From Mycobacterium palustre (lineage in GTDB: Bacteria > Actinomycetota > Actinomycetes > Mycobacteriales > Mycobacteriaceae), in assembly GCF_002101785.1 (NCBI RefSeq), contig NZ_LQPJ01000124.1:1-64000 (forward strand): a DNA stretch of 64,000 bases, written 5' to 3'. Shown piece by piece: positions 8,881-17,136 of this stretch; position 1 is the first letter of the stretch, and every line of letters starts with the position of its first letter. A program made the position numbers and the translations under genes. A model generated the notes under the pieces. The model saw only the letters and a list, made by a program, of their open reading frames with translations. It was not told the DNA's origin and ran no database searches.

Positions 8881-11202
8881 TCAGTCCTGAAGGTCCAGAG
8901 CTGCCCGGACGATGCTGTCGGTATCGATGCCGTGGTAGCGATACACGGCGTCCAGAGACCCGACCTGTCCAAACTTGCTGACTCCCAAGGATTTTGTCGG
9001 CACCCGGTTGATCGTCGATATAAATGCCAACGTGTGGGGGTGTCCATCTAGAACGGTCACCATAGGTGCAGCGCGGTGCGCGGGGAACACCTGGTCGACG
9101 ATCCACGAGGGCGCATCGGCGAGACCTCGTCGGGCCTGAACGGCCTCGAAGAGCCGACTTGGGCACGTGACGACGATGACCTCGCAATGCACCCCGAGTT
9201 GCTCCAATCGGGTTGCGGCGTCAAGGGCTTCGGTCACGACGGCACCCATTGACACGATCGTCGCCTGCGGCTTGGAGCAGGCTCGAATGGTGTATGCGCC
9301 GGCCAGGACATGCTGGCGGCGACGTTCCCGCGCGGCCGGGTCGGTTGGTAAATCGGCGAGCTCCTGCTTGACCAGACGCGTCGAGAGGCGCAAGTAGGCG
9401 GATTCACCGTCGGGGCGCCCCAATCGAGACAGGGCGTGCAACAACATCCACTCGACCTCGATGGCGAAAGCCGGCTCGTAGCTCTGGCAGCCCGGTTGCT
9501 CCAAACCGATCGATGGTGTCTTGATCGACTGGTGCGCGCCACCTTCGGCGGCCAACGTCACACCGGAGGGTGTGCCGACGAGAATAGATTGCCCACCGGC
9601 GTAAATGCCGTAGGACCATGGCTCGAGCGCGCGCTCCACGAACGGGTCGTACAAGACACCGATTGGCAATAGCGGCTCTCCCCAACGGCTCCAGGTGGCG
9701 CCGAGTTCGCCGATGAGTCCGACGAGATTCGTCTCAGCGATGCCGAGCTCCATGTGTTGGCCGGTTGGTTTTTCGCGCCAATGCATGATGGTTTCCGCGT
9801 CGTCGGCGAACCAATCGAGCCGCTCGGCCGCCGACCACACGCCGACTTTGTTCAACCAGCCGGCCAGATTGGTACTCGAGCTGACGTCGGGGCTGACGGT
9901 GACGACCCGGCGGGCGGCCTCGGGGGCCTCGCGGGTCAGGTCGAGCAGAGTACGCCCAAGGGCCGCCTGGGTGGTGGTGACGGCTAGCGGAGTACGTCCG
10001 ATCTCTACGGGCAGTGCCGGCGGCGACTTGCGCTTGCCGATCGAGCGGCGTAACCGCCGAGCGGCGGCCTCGCAGATCTGGCCCTCTGGAGTGTCGGACG
10101 CAAACGTTGACCATGGGCGAGCAGCATCCTGGCCGGTGGCTGCCGCGAGTTGCTCGAACTGCTCCACGCTCAGTAGCGACGAGTGATTCTGCGGATGTCC
10201 TTGCGTGGGAAGGCCGAACCCCTTGATCGTGTAGGCGATGATGATCGTGGGGCGAGTGTCGTCGATCTGTGCGAACGCATTCCGCAGGGCTGTGAGGTCG
10301 TGCCCACCGAGGTTGCTGATGGCCGCGACGACGGTCTCGTCGTCGAGTGCGCTGATAAGTTGCGCGATCGCCGCCGAGCCGGGGCCGTCACCCGGCAGTC
10401 GGGCGCGCAACTCGTCAGCCGGACAGCGCAGCAGGCGCTGGTATTCGGGGTTGGCCATCTCGACGATGCGGGTTCTCAGCTCCGCACCGCCCGGGCGGGT
10501 GAACAGTTCTTCTAGCAGCGCACCGAATTTGACATTGATGACCTGCCAGCCGGCGGCGTCGAACATCGTCGCCAGTCTGCCGGCGGCTATGTTGGGAACG
10601 ACGCGGTCCAGCGATTGACGATTCATGTCGACGATCCAGACGATTTCGCCCAGCTCTTGAACAGATGGATCCAGAATTGCTTCCCAGACCGCACCCTCGT
10701 CCAGTTCGGCGTCTCCGACGAGCGAATACTGGCGACCGATGCCGGTGCTGCCGAAGTTCGCGTCGACGTACCGGCGCGCGAAGGCCCCCCAGATGGGGGC
10801 GGTGGCGCCGATGCCGACTGATCCCGTCGAATAGTCGACGGGATCAGGATCCTTCGACCGGCTGGGATAGCTTTGCAGCCCACCGAAATCGCGCAGCGTG
10901 GTCAAGTACTTCGCATCGAGCCAACCAAGCAGGTAGTTGATCGCGTGCAGGACCGGCGACGCATGCGGCTTGACCGAGACCCGGTCACCTTCTCGGAGTT
11001 CTTCGAAGTAGAGCGCGGTCATTATCTCGACCATCGACGCGGATGAACTCTGGTGCCCACCGACTTTCAGCCCGCTGGGGTTTGGCCGGACGTGGTTCGC
11101 GTGATGGACGATCGCAGTTGCCAGCCACCGCACGTGGTCGGCGATCCGCTGAAGGGGTTCGGTTGTTGAGGTCGTGTGGTCATCAACTTGAGCAGTTGTC
11201 AC
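8881..11202 (-). CDS. thiamine-diphosphate E1-like/transketolase-like enzyme
   Basis: A 773-residue protein of the homodimeric pyruvate dehydrogenase E1 / transketolase superfamily. The ThDP-Mg motif begins with GDAELDEG at residue 163 and closes with DMNRQSLD near 192-199, a form seen in AceE-type E1 subunits. The N-terminal half also has the conserved GHQSSSAS and HASPVLHAINYLLG segments; the C-terminal half carries the pyrimidine-binding domain (HMELGIAETNLVG) and a TK-C domain. It is shorter than AceE (about 890 residues). It may decarboxylate a 2-oxoacid or act as a ketolase within the operon with the CoA-transferase and lyase; the substrate is unknown. The first gene of its operon, it is divergent from the ferredoxin reductase gene. 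Confidence 0.85.
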   Translation of the reverse strand: MTTAQVDDHTTSTTEPLQRIADHVRWLATAIVHHANHVRPNPSGLKVGGHQSSSASMVEIMTALYFEELREGDRVSVKPHASPVLHAINYLLGWLDAKYLTTLRDFGGLQSYPSRSKDPDPVDYSTGSVGIGATAPIWGAFARRYVDANFGSTGIGRQYSLVGDAELDEGAVWEAILDPSVQELGEIVWIVDMNRQSLDRVVPNIAAGRLATMFDAAGWQVINVKFGALLEELFTRPGGAELRTRIVEMANPEYQRLLRCPADELRARLPGDGPGSAAIAQLISALDDETVVAAISNLGGHDLTALRNAFAQIDDTRPTIIIAYTIKGFGLPTQGHPQNHSSLLSVEQFEQLAAATGQDAARPWSTFASDTPEGQICEAAARRLRRSIGKRKSPPALPVEIGRTPLAVTTTQAALGRTLLDLTREAPEAARRVVTVSPDVSSSTNLAGWLNKVGVWSAAERLDWFADDAETIMHWREKPTGQHMELGIAETNLVGLIGELGATWSRWGEPLLPIGVLYDPFVERALEPWSYGIYAGGQSILVGTPSGVTLAAEGGAHQSIKTPSIGLEQPGCQSYEPAFAIEVEWMLLHALSRLGRPDGESAYLRLSTRLVKQELADLPTDPAARERRRQHVLAGAYTIRACSKPQATIVSMGAVVTEALDAATRLEQLGVHCEVIVVTCPSRLFEAVQARRGLADAPSWIVDQVFPAHRAAPMVTVLDGHPHTLAFISTINRVPTKSLGVSKFGQVGSLDAVYRYHGIDTDSIVRAALDLQD

Positions 11203-11660
11203 GGGCGCTCCTGGCGGGCAAGTAGGGCAGGTTCATGCGGACGTGTCAGGCGATGCGCCCGGCACCCGACGCCGCGGGTGGATCGGGGCCGGCCGGGGCC
11301 CGGTAGGCGCGTGCACGATGTGCGATGCAGGATCCGGCCAGCGTTCGCAGCGTTCCCCGCAGTACGGTTTTCAGGCTCGAACAATAAGCACCTCTTGTCT
11401 GTTGTCACGCGCAATTGGCCGTTGGTGACGCCGGCCGCGGCGGCGGGTTTACAGTGTGCCTCGGCCCTGACTTTTTTGTCGAAAAATAATCATACTCGTA
11501 GAACGATCAAAGTTGGTGCGCGGTAGCGCGGAGACCGACCGGTATAGGCACCGATCACTCGAGCGACCTACGGCCACCTCCTGGCGGCCCCGTCGCTGTT
11601 CGACGCCCGCATAGGCCGATGCATTGCTACGGCAACGTCGAATAGTTTACTATCGCTTCA
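11203..11660. promoter_or_regulatory. divergent intergenic control region
   Basis: About 460 bases between the divergent E1-like and reductase genes contain no credible gene. The right part is AT-rich (CTTTTTTGTCGAAAAATAAT at about 11468-11491), unusual here and suitable for promoter or regulator binding. Confidence 0.5.
11642..11653 (+). promoter_or_regulatory. leaderless promoter -10 within a small palindrome
   Basis: TACTAT at 11648-11653 ends seven bases before the ATG at 11661, the usual layout of a leaderless mycobacterial transcript; no Shine-Dalgarno sequence precedes the ATG. The hexamer sits inside ATAGT-TT-ACTAT (11642-11653), which could be an operator. Confidence 0.5.
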
Positions 11661-12662
11661 ATGACTGTGACCCACACCTCATGGACCCCCACGGGTGCGG
11701 CCGCGCCACCCGGGGGCGAGGCCGTTGCAGAAATGACCGTCGAGAGCGTCGAGCACGCCGCTGCCGACGTCATCAAGCTCACCTTACGAGCCGAAGACAG
11801 CGGGCCGCTGCCAATCTGGACTCCGGGATCACACGTCGATGTGATCATCGACGAGGCAACCGTTCGCCAGTACTCACTGTGCGGAGACCCCGACGACGTT
11901 CGCCGATGGCAGATTGCGGTGCGTCGAGTGCCCGACGGCCGAGGGGGATCCATTCGACTGCACGACCAAGTGACTGAGGGGTCGGTGCTGACTGTCCGCG
12001 GCCCGCGGAATGGCTTTCCGCTCGTCAGCGACGCTCCACGGTATGTCTTTCTCGCCGGCGGCATAGGCATCACGCCGCTGCTACCCATGATGGCCGAGCT
12101 TGCGCGCCGGGGCGCGCACTGGCAGTTGCACTATGGTGGGCGGACACGCGCAGCGATGCCCTTTCTCGCCGAGCTCTCCAGTTACGGAAACAGAGTCGTG
12201 AGCCGCCCTGAAGACGAAGAGGGCCTGCTTGACCTCCAAGCTATATGTGCTGAGCTAGAGCCGGGGACGGCGGTGTACTGCTGCGGCCCGGAGCCGATGA
12301 TCGAAGCCACGGAGCAAATTTGCGAGACCAGAGACGACGTGACACTGCACGTCGAACGCTTCGCGCCCAGGCAGAACGCGATACTCGAGCCCGAGTCGGC
12401 ATTCGAAGTCTATTGCAGTACTTCAGATCTCACCCTTACCGTGCCTCCCGGTAAATCCATTCTCGAAGTCGCCCAAGAAGCCGGACTCGAGCTGCTCAGC
12501 TCATGCATGGAAGGCACCTGCGGCACCTGCGAGGTAGATGTACTCGAAGGCCTACCAGACCATCGGGACTCGTTTCTCAGCCCTCAGGAGCGCGCGTCGA
12601 ACGAGTCGATGATGATCTGCGTATCACGCTGCCTCGGACCAAAATTGACTATCGATATCTGA
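11661..12662 (+). CDS. phthalate dioxygenase reductase-type oxidoreductase (flavin, NAD, 2Fe-2S)
   Basis: A 333-residue reductase. The flavin domain has RQYSLCG at residues 69-75. The NAD domain has the GGIGITP motif and YCCGPEPM. The C-terminal plant-type ferredoxin domain has cluster cysteines C282, C287, C290 and C320 (CMEGTCGTC...C). It transfers electrons from NAD(P)H through flavin and a 2Fe-2S cluster to an oxygenase. The next genes are a P450 and a 3Fe-4S ferredoxin, so it probably feeds that P450. It could also serve the Rieske dioxygenase at 48320-50118, which has no reductase gene beside it. The ATG probably starts a leaderless message. Confidence 0.92.
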   Translation: MTVTHTSWTPTGAAAPPGGEAVAEMTVESVEHAAADVIKLTLRAEDSGPLPIWTPGSHVDVIIDEATVRQYSLCGDPDDVRRWQIAVRRVPDGRGGSIRLHDQVTEGSVLTVRGPRNGFPLVSDAPRYVFLAGGIGITPLLPMMAELARRGAHWQLHYGGRTRAAMPFLAELSSYGNRVVSRPEDEEGLLDLQAICAELEPGTAVYCCGPEPMIEATEQICETRDDVTLHVERFAPRQNAILEPESAFEVYCSTSDLTLTVPPGKSILEVAQEAGLELLSSCMEGTCGTCEVDVLEGLPDHRDSFLSPQERASNESMMICVSRCLGPKLTIDI

Positions 12663-12701
12663 ACCCAGCGACCCAGTAATTCGAGTGAAAGGCCACCCCC
12701 G

Positions 12702-13901
12702 TTGTCCGCGTCCCACGAAGACCTCATCGAGAAACTCCGCAATTTCTCCTCAGACGAGACCACCCCTGAACTCGCTTATGAACTGTTTGCGGAAGCCAGG
12801 GAAGCCTGCCCTGTCGGTCGCAGTGACAAGCAAGGTGGCTTCCGGCTCCTGCTGAACTACGACGACGTCAAGGCTGTCCAGGGTGACTGGAAGACCTACG
12901 CATCGTCACCGAGCGTGACGCGCCCGTTCGCCGAACGCCCCGCCTTTCCACCGCTGGAGCAGGATCCACCCGAACACACCTCATGGCGCGAGCTGTTCAG
13001 CCGGATATTGAACAACGAGACCGCCGCCCAGATCGAACCTCTTGTCCGGGCCGATGTCATCACACTGATCGACCGGCTGCGTGAGAGTGGCTCCTTCGAT
13101 CTCGTCGCGGATTTCGCCGAGGAGTTGCCCTTGTTGGCGCTGTGTCACTTTCTCGGCTTCGACGCCGAGAAGCGGGATGCCGTCCGCGCGAAGGCACTAG
13201 AGATGGTGGGAAGCCTGGGCGACCAAGAGCTTGCGGGGGCCACTTTCATGGCCCTGGCTCAATTGGGTGTCGAAGAGGTCCTCGCGCGACGCGACCAGCC
13301 GCGCGACGACTTCCTCACCGAGTTGTCTACCGCCGAGATTGATGGCGAGTTGCTCAGTGTCGAGCAGATCGCCATGACCATGAGTAGTTTCCTCGTGGCC
13401 GGTCACGGCACCACCGTGGCGGCTCTGTCAAGTCTGCTGTGCGACGTTCTATCGGCACCCGAAGTGAAATCTCGGCTCTCTGCCGATCACGACCTGATTC
13501 CCATAGCCATCGAAGAGACGCTGCGTCTCCACCCCCCCTTCTTCGGGTTATTCCGCCGTGCGGTCAAGCCGGCGACCATTGGTGACGCCGACATTGCCGA
13601 GAACGAGTCGGTGCTGTTGTGCTGGGCTGCGGCCAACCGTGATCCGAAGGTCTACGACGACCCCGATGCTTTTTCCCTGGACCGCAAGCAGTCTCGACGT
13701 AACAGGCACCTGACTTTCGGCTTCGGCATCCACGCCTGCCCCGGAGCGCCCATTGCCCGCATGCAGATGAAGGTGGCGCTCGAAGAGCTTCTGACGCGGG
13801 CCCCCGATATCGCCCTGGTCGATCCCGCGGCTGCGGTCTACGAGTTCCGCGGGACCGAAACCGCGGCGATCCCATCGCTTCCGGCGGTGTTCAAGTCGTG
13901 A
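12702..13901 (+). CDS. cytochrome P450
   Basis: A 399-residue soluble bacterial P450. The I-helix oxygen-activation motif is AGHGTT at 233-238, ExxR is E272-R275, and the heme thiolate is C345 in FGFGIHACPG. The start is TTG at 12702 after GAAAGGCC. It is followed, with a four-base overlap, by its probable ferredoxin and preceded by a reductase, which makes a self-contained Class I system. The CYP family cannot be assigned by eye. The substrate is unknown; the nearby VOC and FAD-oxidase genes give no firm hint. Confidence 0.93.
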   Translation: MSASHEDLIEKLRNFSSDETTPELAYELFAEAREACPVGRSDKQGGFRLLLNYDDVKAVQGDWKTYASSPSVTRPFAERPAFPPLEQDPPEHTSWRELFSRILNNETAAQIEPLVRADVITLIDRLRESGSFDLVADFAEELPLLALCHFLGFDAEKRDAVRAKALEMVGSLGDQELAGATFMALAQLGVEEVLARRDQPRDDFLTELSTAEIDGELLSVEQIAMTMSSFLVAGHGTTVAALSSLLCDVLSAPEVKSRLSADHDLIPIAIEETLRLHPPFFGLFRRAVKPATIGDADIAENESVLLCWAAANRDPKVYDDPDAFSLDRKQSRRNRHLTFGFGIHACPGAPIARMQMKVALEELLTRAPDIALVDPAAAVYEFRGTETAAIPSLPAVFKS

Positions 13902-14098
13902 CCATGAAGGTGAGGATCGATACCGGACTCTGTGAGGGCCACGGGCAATGCGTAAGCGCAGCACCGCAGGTCTTCGACATGGCGGACTCCGACGAATACC
14001 CACACGTCGTACTGGAAAGCCCCCCCGAGAGCATGCGTGGAGAAGTCGAATTCGCACAAAAGCTGTGCCCGACCAAAGCGGTCATCGTCGACGGATAA
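13898..14098 (+). CDS. P450-associated 3Fe-4S ferredoxin
   Basis: A 66-residue ferredoxin with the mycobacterial P450-partner motif CxxHxxC...CP (CEGHGQC near residue 12 and LCPTKA near the end). The histidine in place of the second cysteine favours a 3Fe-4S cluster. It carries electrons to the P450 encoded immediately upstream. The GTG at 13898 overlaps the P450 stop; an ATG at 13904 is an alternative start that would remove two residues. Confidence 0.93.
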   Translation: MTMKVRIDTGLCEGHGQCVSAAPQVFDMADSDEYPHVVLESPPESMRGEVEFAQKLCPTKAVIVDG

Positions 14099-14144
14099 GC
14101 GCGTACAGGGGGTTTACGGATATGACCAATAGTTGACGATGGTG

Positions 14145-14174
14145 TTGACGAGGCGGTCCAGTGCCGCCTAGGCT
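14145..14174 (+). promoter_or_regulatory. promoter candidate for the VOC gene
   Basis: TTGACG at 14145-14150 and TAGGCT at 14169-14174 with an 18-base spacer lie upstream of the GTG start region at 14204-14213. A second TTGACG occurs at 14133-14138. Confidence 0.35.
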
Positions 14175-14212
14175 GGACGACAGCAGCACCTGGATCGAGG
14201 AAGGTGGAACAC

Positions 14213-14857
14213 GTGGCTGACAGCACGCCCACGGGGCTTGACCACTTGGCGCGCGGCGTTGACCATGCGGCATTCCCGACGTTCGACCCCGCAGGCACCG
14301 TCCGCTTCTACCACGACATTTTGGGTTTTCCGATCGTGCACTCGGTCTGCGCAGTGGGCTGGGGTCCGGCGGACCACCCGGATTTCGTACACTTCTTCTT
14401 CGACATCGGCAAAGGCGATCGAATCGCGTTCTTCTATTACTTCGGGGTAGAGCGGTTCAGTCCCGACGGCGACGCGTACGCCACCCACGGCCCGGAAATT
14501 CCTGGGTTCTTCCGAGATTCTCGTCACTTGGCGATCCATGTGGATTCGGTTGACGTCCTCGAGGAATACCAACGCCGTCTGCAGTCCAACGACTGGCATG
14601 TCGAAATGCGGGTCAAGCACGAGACGATCGAGTCGATCTACACCCATGACCCCAACGGGTATCTCGTCGAATTCACCTGTCCCACGAGGGCGACCACCGT
14701 TGCCGACGATGATGATGCCGAATTGACCGTGCGAGCTTTGCTCGATGTGGTGGCGTCGTCGGAAAAGCCTTCGCTGGCGGCGCTGTGGGCGCGCAAAGCC
14801 GAACTTATCCTGGAACACAGCGAGGATGTCTCGCCGGCCGCGGAGCTCATTCGGTGA
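14213..14857 (+). CDS. VOC (glyoxalase/dioxygenase fold) family protein
   Basis: About 214 residues when started at the GTG at 14213, which lies seven to ten bases after GAGGAAGG; a GTG at 14204 in the same frame is possible. A VOC module spans about 15-155: VDHAAFPTFDPAGTVRFYHDILGFPIV, then HLAIHV in the middle and YTHDPNGYLVEFTCP at the end. The first His, the His of SRHLAIHV and the Glu of VEFT are positioned as metal ligands, as in glyoxalase or single-module dioxygenases. The C-terminal 50 residues are acidic and helical and are not part of the fold. The function is unknown. Confidence 0.8.
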   Translation: MADSTPTGLDHLARGVDHAAFPTFDPAGTVRFYHDILGFPIVHSVCAVGWGPADHPDFVHFFFDIGKGDRIAFFYYFGVERFSPDGDAYATHGPEIPGFFRDSRHLAIHVDSVDVLEEYQRRLQSNDWHVEMRVKHETIESIYTHDPNGYLVEFTCPTRATTVADDDDAELTVRALLDVVASSEKPSLAALWARKAELILEHSEDVSPAAELIR

Positions 14858-15096
14858 TCCGCCTGTATGTGCTCAACGTGCCCGAATTCAAGCCCGTCAT
14901 CGACGAGGGCAGCGCCGTCGCCGACCATGCGCGGGTGATCGGCCACTACGTCGAGATCAGCAGTGAAGGCTCGTTGATCATCGACCGAAAGAAAGCGCGT
15001 GCGCGACGCGCAGTCTGGTTCAGCGCGATCGGCGCACTGAGCAACGGCAAGGTGACCCAGTTCGACAGCGACCAGCTGCATATCCAGCCGGAGTGA
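14854..15096 (+). CDS. small conserved-looking protein of unknown function
   Basis: An 80-residue protein starting at the GTG at 14854, which overlaps the VOC gene stop by four bases (GTGA). It begins MIRLYVLNVPEFKPVIDEG and contains the alternating basic segment IIDRKKARARRAVWFSAIGALSNGKV. No signal peptide or cysteine is present. The codon bias matches its neighbours and the start is coupled, so it is probably real. It may form a complex with the VOC protein (inference). I do not recognise the family. Confidence 0.65.
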   Translation: MIRLYVLNVPEFKPVIDEGSAVADHARVIGHYVEISSEGSLIIDRKKARARRAVWFSAIGALSNGKVTQFDSDQLHIQPE

Positions 15097-15186
15097 CGAC
15101 CGGCAAGAAATCGATCTGACGAGAGAACAACTTGCACCTCGGCAGCTCTTTGGCAATCAACCGCGATTAGATTTCGGAGGAGTGAC

Positions 15187-16605
15187 ATGTCGGTGCCTGT
15201 GTTGAAAGGCCTTTCCAACTTTCGGGGACCGGTATATACGCCCGGCGACGAAATGTTCGTGCGATCGCGGGCCATTTACAACACCCGGATGAGCGATCAA
15301 CAGCCATCGGCTATCGCACGTGCTTTGGACGCCGATGACGTCATCGCCGCCGTGCGATTCGCTGCCGAGCAGGGCCGCGGTCTTGCGATCCGGGCCGGCG
15401 GGCACGGGGTGGACGGAAGCGCGATGCCCGACGATGCACTGGTAGTTGACCTCAGTGAGTTCAAGCAGATCTCCGTCGAACCCGACTCGCGTCGGGTGCG
15501 ACTCGGCGCCGGCGTGCTGCTGGGCGAGATGGATGGAGCGCTCGCCGAATATGGTCTAGTGGTGCCCGCCGGGACGGTGAGCACCACCGGGGTCGCCGGG
15601 CTCACAATCGGCGGAGGCGTGGGCTACAACATGCGCGCGCGCGGCGCGACGGTAGACAGCCTTCTCGCATGCGACATCGTCACGACCGACGGGCGCCTAG
15701 TACGTGCGAGCGCCGACGAGAATCCGGACTTGTTCTGGGCGGTTCGCGGTGGAGGCGGCAACTTCGGCGTGGTGGTCAACTTCGAGTTCCAGGCCCATCC
15801 CATACCCCAGATGGTGTCAGCCGGCATGATCCCGTTCTCGCTGGATCAGGCATCCGAGGTCCTCCAGTCTCTCCGCGAGTATATGCCCACGGCGCCAAGG
15901 GAATTGGCGCTGATTGCTGCCCTCACCCAGTGTCCCCCCCTGCCGCCGGTGCCGGTCGAAGCACACGGCACTGACGTTCTGATGTTCGTCGTGGTGTTCA
16001 CCGGTCCACAAAGCGACTCCGATCGGGTGATGGCACAACTGGCAAGTTTGGGTAGGCCGGCTACCGTTGCTGTGCAACCGGTTCCGTGGCCCGCAGCCAA
16101 TTCGATGCTCGACGTTATCGCGCCATACGGGCGACGTGTGTACACCAAGGGCGGGTACCTGAGCGAGCTGTCCGACAGTGCGATCGACGCGACCATCAAG
16201 CACGCGGGGATCGCCCCTGCTCCCACGGCACCTCCGACGCCCAGCACCGTGCAGAACCTTTGGGCACTCGGCGGTGCGATCAGCGACGACTTCGAGGAAG
16301 ATTCCTGCGCTTTCTCACGAGAGGGCGCCACCTGGTTCTGGGAAGTGGCGACGCAATGGGATGACCCGTCCGACGACGCCACGTTCATGGCGTGGGCTGA
16401 CGCCCTCGATGCTGAACTGCGGCCTGAGTTCAGGGATAACTGCTACATCAATCTCACAACCGACCTGGGCTCCGCGTGGCGCAAAGGTGCGTGGGGATCA
16501 CCCGAGAAATATCGCCGCCTAGTCGATGCGAAGATCAAATGGGATCCGCAGAACATGCTGCGATACAACAAGAATATCGATCCGACCCCAACTAGCGCCG
16601 TTTGA
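15187..16605 (+). CDS. BBE-type FAD-linked oxidase
   Basis: A 472-residue flavoprotein of the berberine-bridge/PCMH family. The FAD domain contains RAGGHGVDG around residue 71; its histidine is the usual 8-alpha covalent FAD anchor. A PAGTVSTTGVAGLTIGGGVGYNMR segment follows. The second, cysteinyl anchor of bicovalent members is not evident. The C-terminal BBE segment is present (LGSAWRKGAWGSPEKYRRLVDAKIKWDPQNMLRYNKNI). Members oxidise alcohols, sugars or alkaloids with O2. The ATG follows TTCGGAGGAGTGAC, a strong ribosome-binding site, and about 90 bases separate it from the upstream gene. Confidence 0.9.
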   Translation: MSVPVLKGLSNFRGPVYTPGDEMFVRSRAIYNTRMSDQQPSAIARALDADDVIAAVRFAAEQGRGLAIRAGGHGVDGSAMPDDALVVDLSEFKQISVEPDSRRVRLGAGVLLGEMDGALAEYGLVVPAGTVSTTGVAGLTIGGGVGYNMRARGATVDSLLACDIVTTDGRLVRASADENPDLFWAVRGGGGNFGVVVNFEFQAHPIPQMVSAGMIPFSLDQASEVLQSLREYMPTAPRELALIAALTQCPPLPPVPVEAHGTDVLMFVVVFTGPQSDSDRVMAQLASLGRPATVAVQPVPWPAANSMLDVIAPYGRRVYTKGGYLSELSDSAIDATIKHAGIAPAPTAPPTPSTVQNLWALGGAISDDFEEDSCAFSREGATWFWEVATQWDDPSDDATFMAWADALDAELRPEFRDNCYINLTTDLGSAWRKGAWGSPEKYRRLVDAKIKWDPQNMLRYNKNIDPTPTSAV

Positions 16606-17136
16606 CCGGCCTTTGATTGCCGTCGCTACAGATAACGCCAACCCCCGCATCGACGCGTCACCGCCTGGTGGATGACGTGGCCAGTCATGGCTACCGGTCA
16701 GGGTCGGTGAACACTACGATCGGCGCCGGCTTGGACTCATGGGGTGATTGCAACACTTCGTAGTCAGGGGTGTTGATGACGGGCCAGCCTCAGCTGTTGT
16801 CGGTGCGACGTCGGCATTGGGAGTTGACCGCAGCCGGGGTGCCTTCGAAGGGTGCCGGGGAGCGGCGGTGTGTCGGCGACGTGTGGTAGCACGTGGTTTC
16901 GCCGGTCTGGTGATGGGAATCCGCGATCGTCAGTACCCCACGGGCAGAAACGGCCGCGGTTGTCGGCTGATGAAACCGCCTGGCTGGGCGCAGTCGATGA
17001 CCGCGCCCGCTCAGGGCGGCAACCGCTCAGGCGCGTGTTCCCCGCATCGCTGAAACTTTACGAGCGGCCCAGCCCATGCGTCGCCGAGGAAAACGTACCC
17101 GATGCCTTGCGATGAGCCCGAGCTAGATCGACCCGG
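16606..17136. other. intergenic stretch between convergent genes
   Basis: About 530 bases between two convergent genes. The reading frames here have poor codon structure and match nothing I know. I see no insertion-sequence end, tRNA or clear terminator hairpin with a T-run. Confidence 0.4.

Noticed and set aside
16748-17053. Open frame of about 100 codons in the 16.6-17.1 kb intergenic region
   Set aside because: Codon usage and composition do not look coding, there is no good ribosome-binding site and no recognisable motif.
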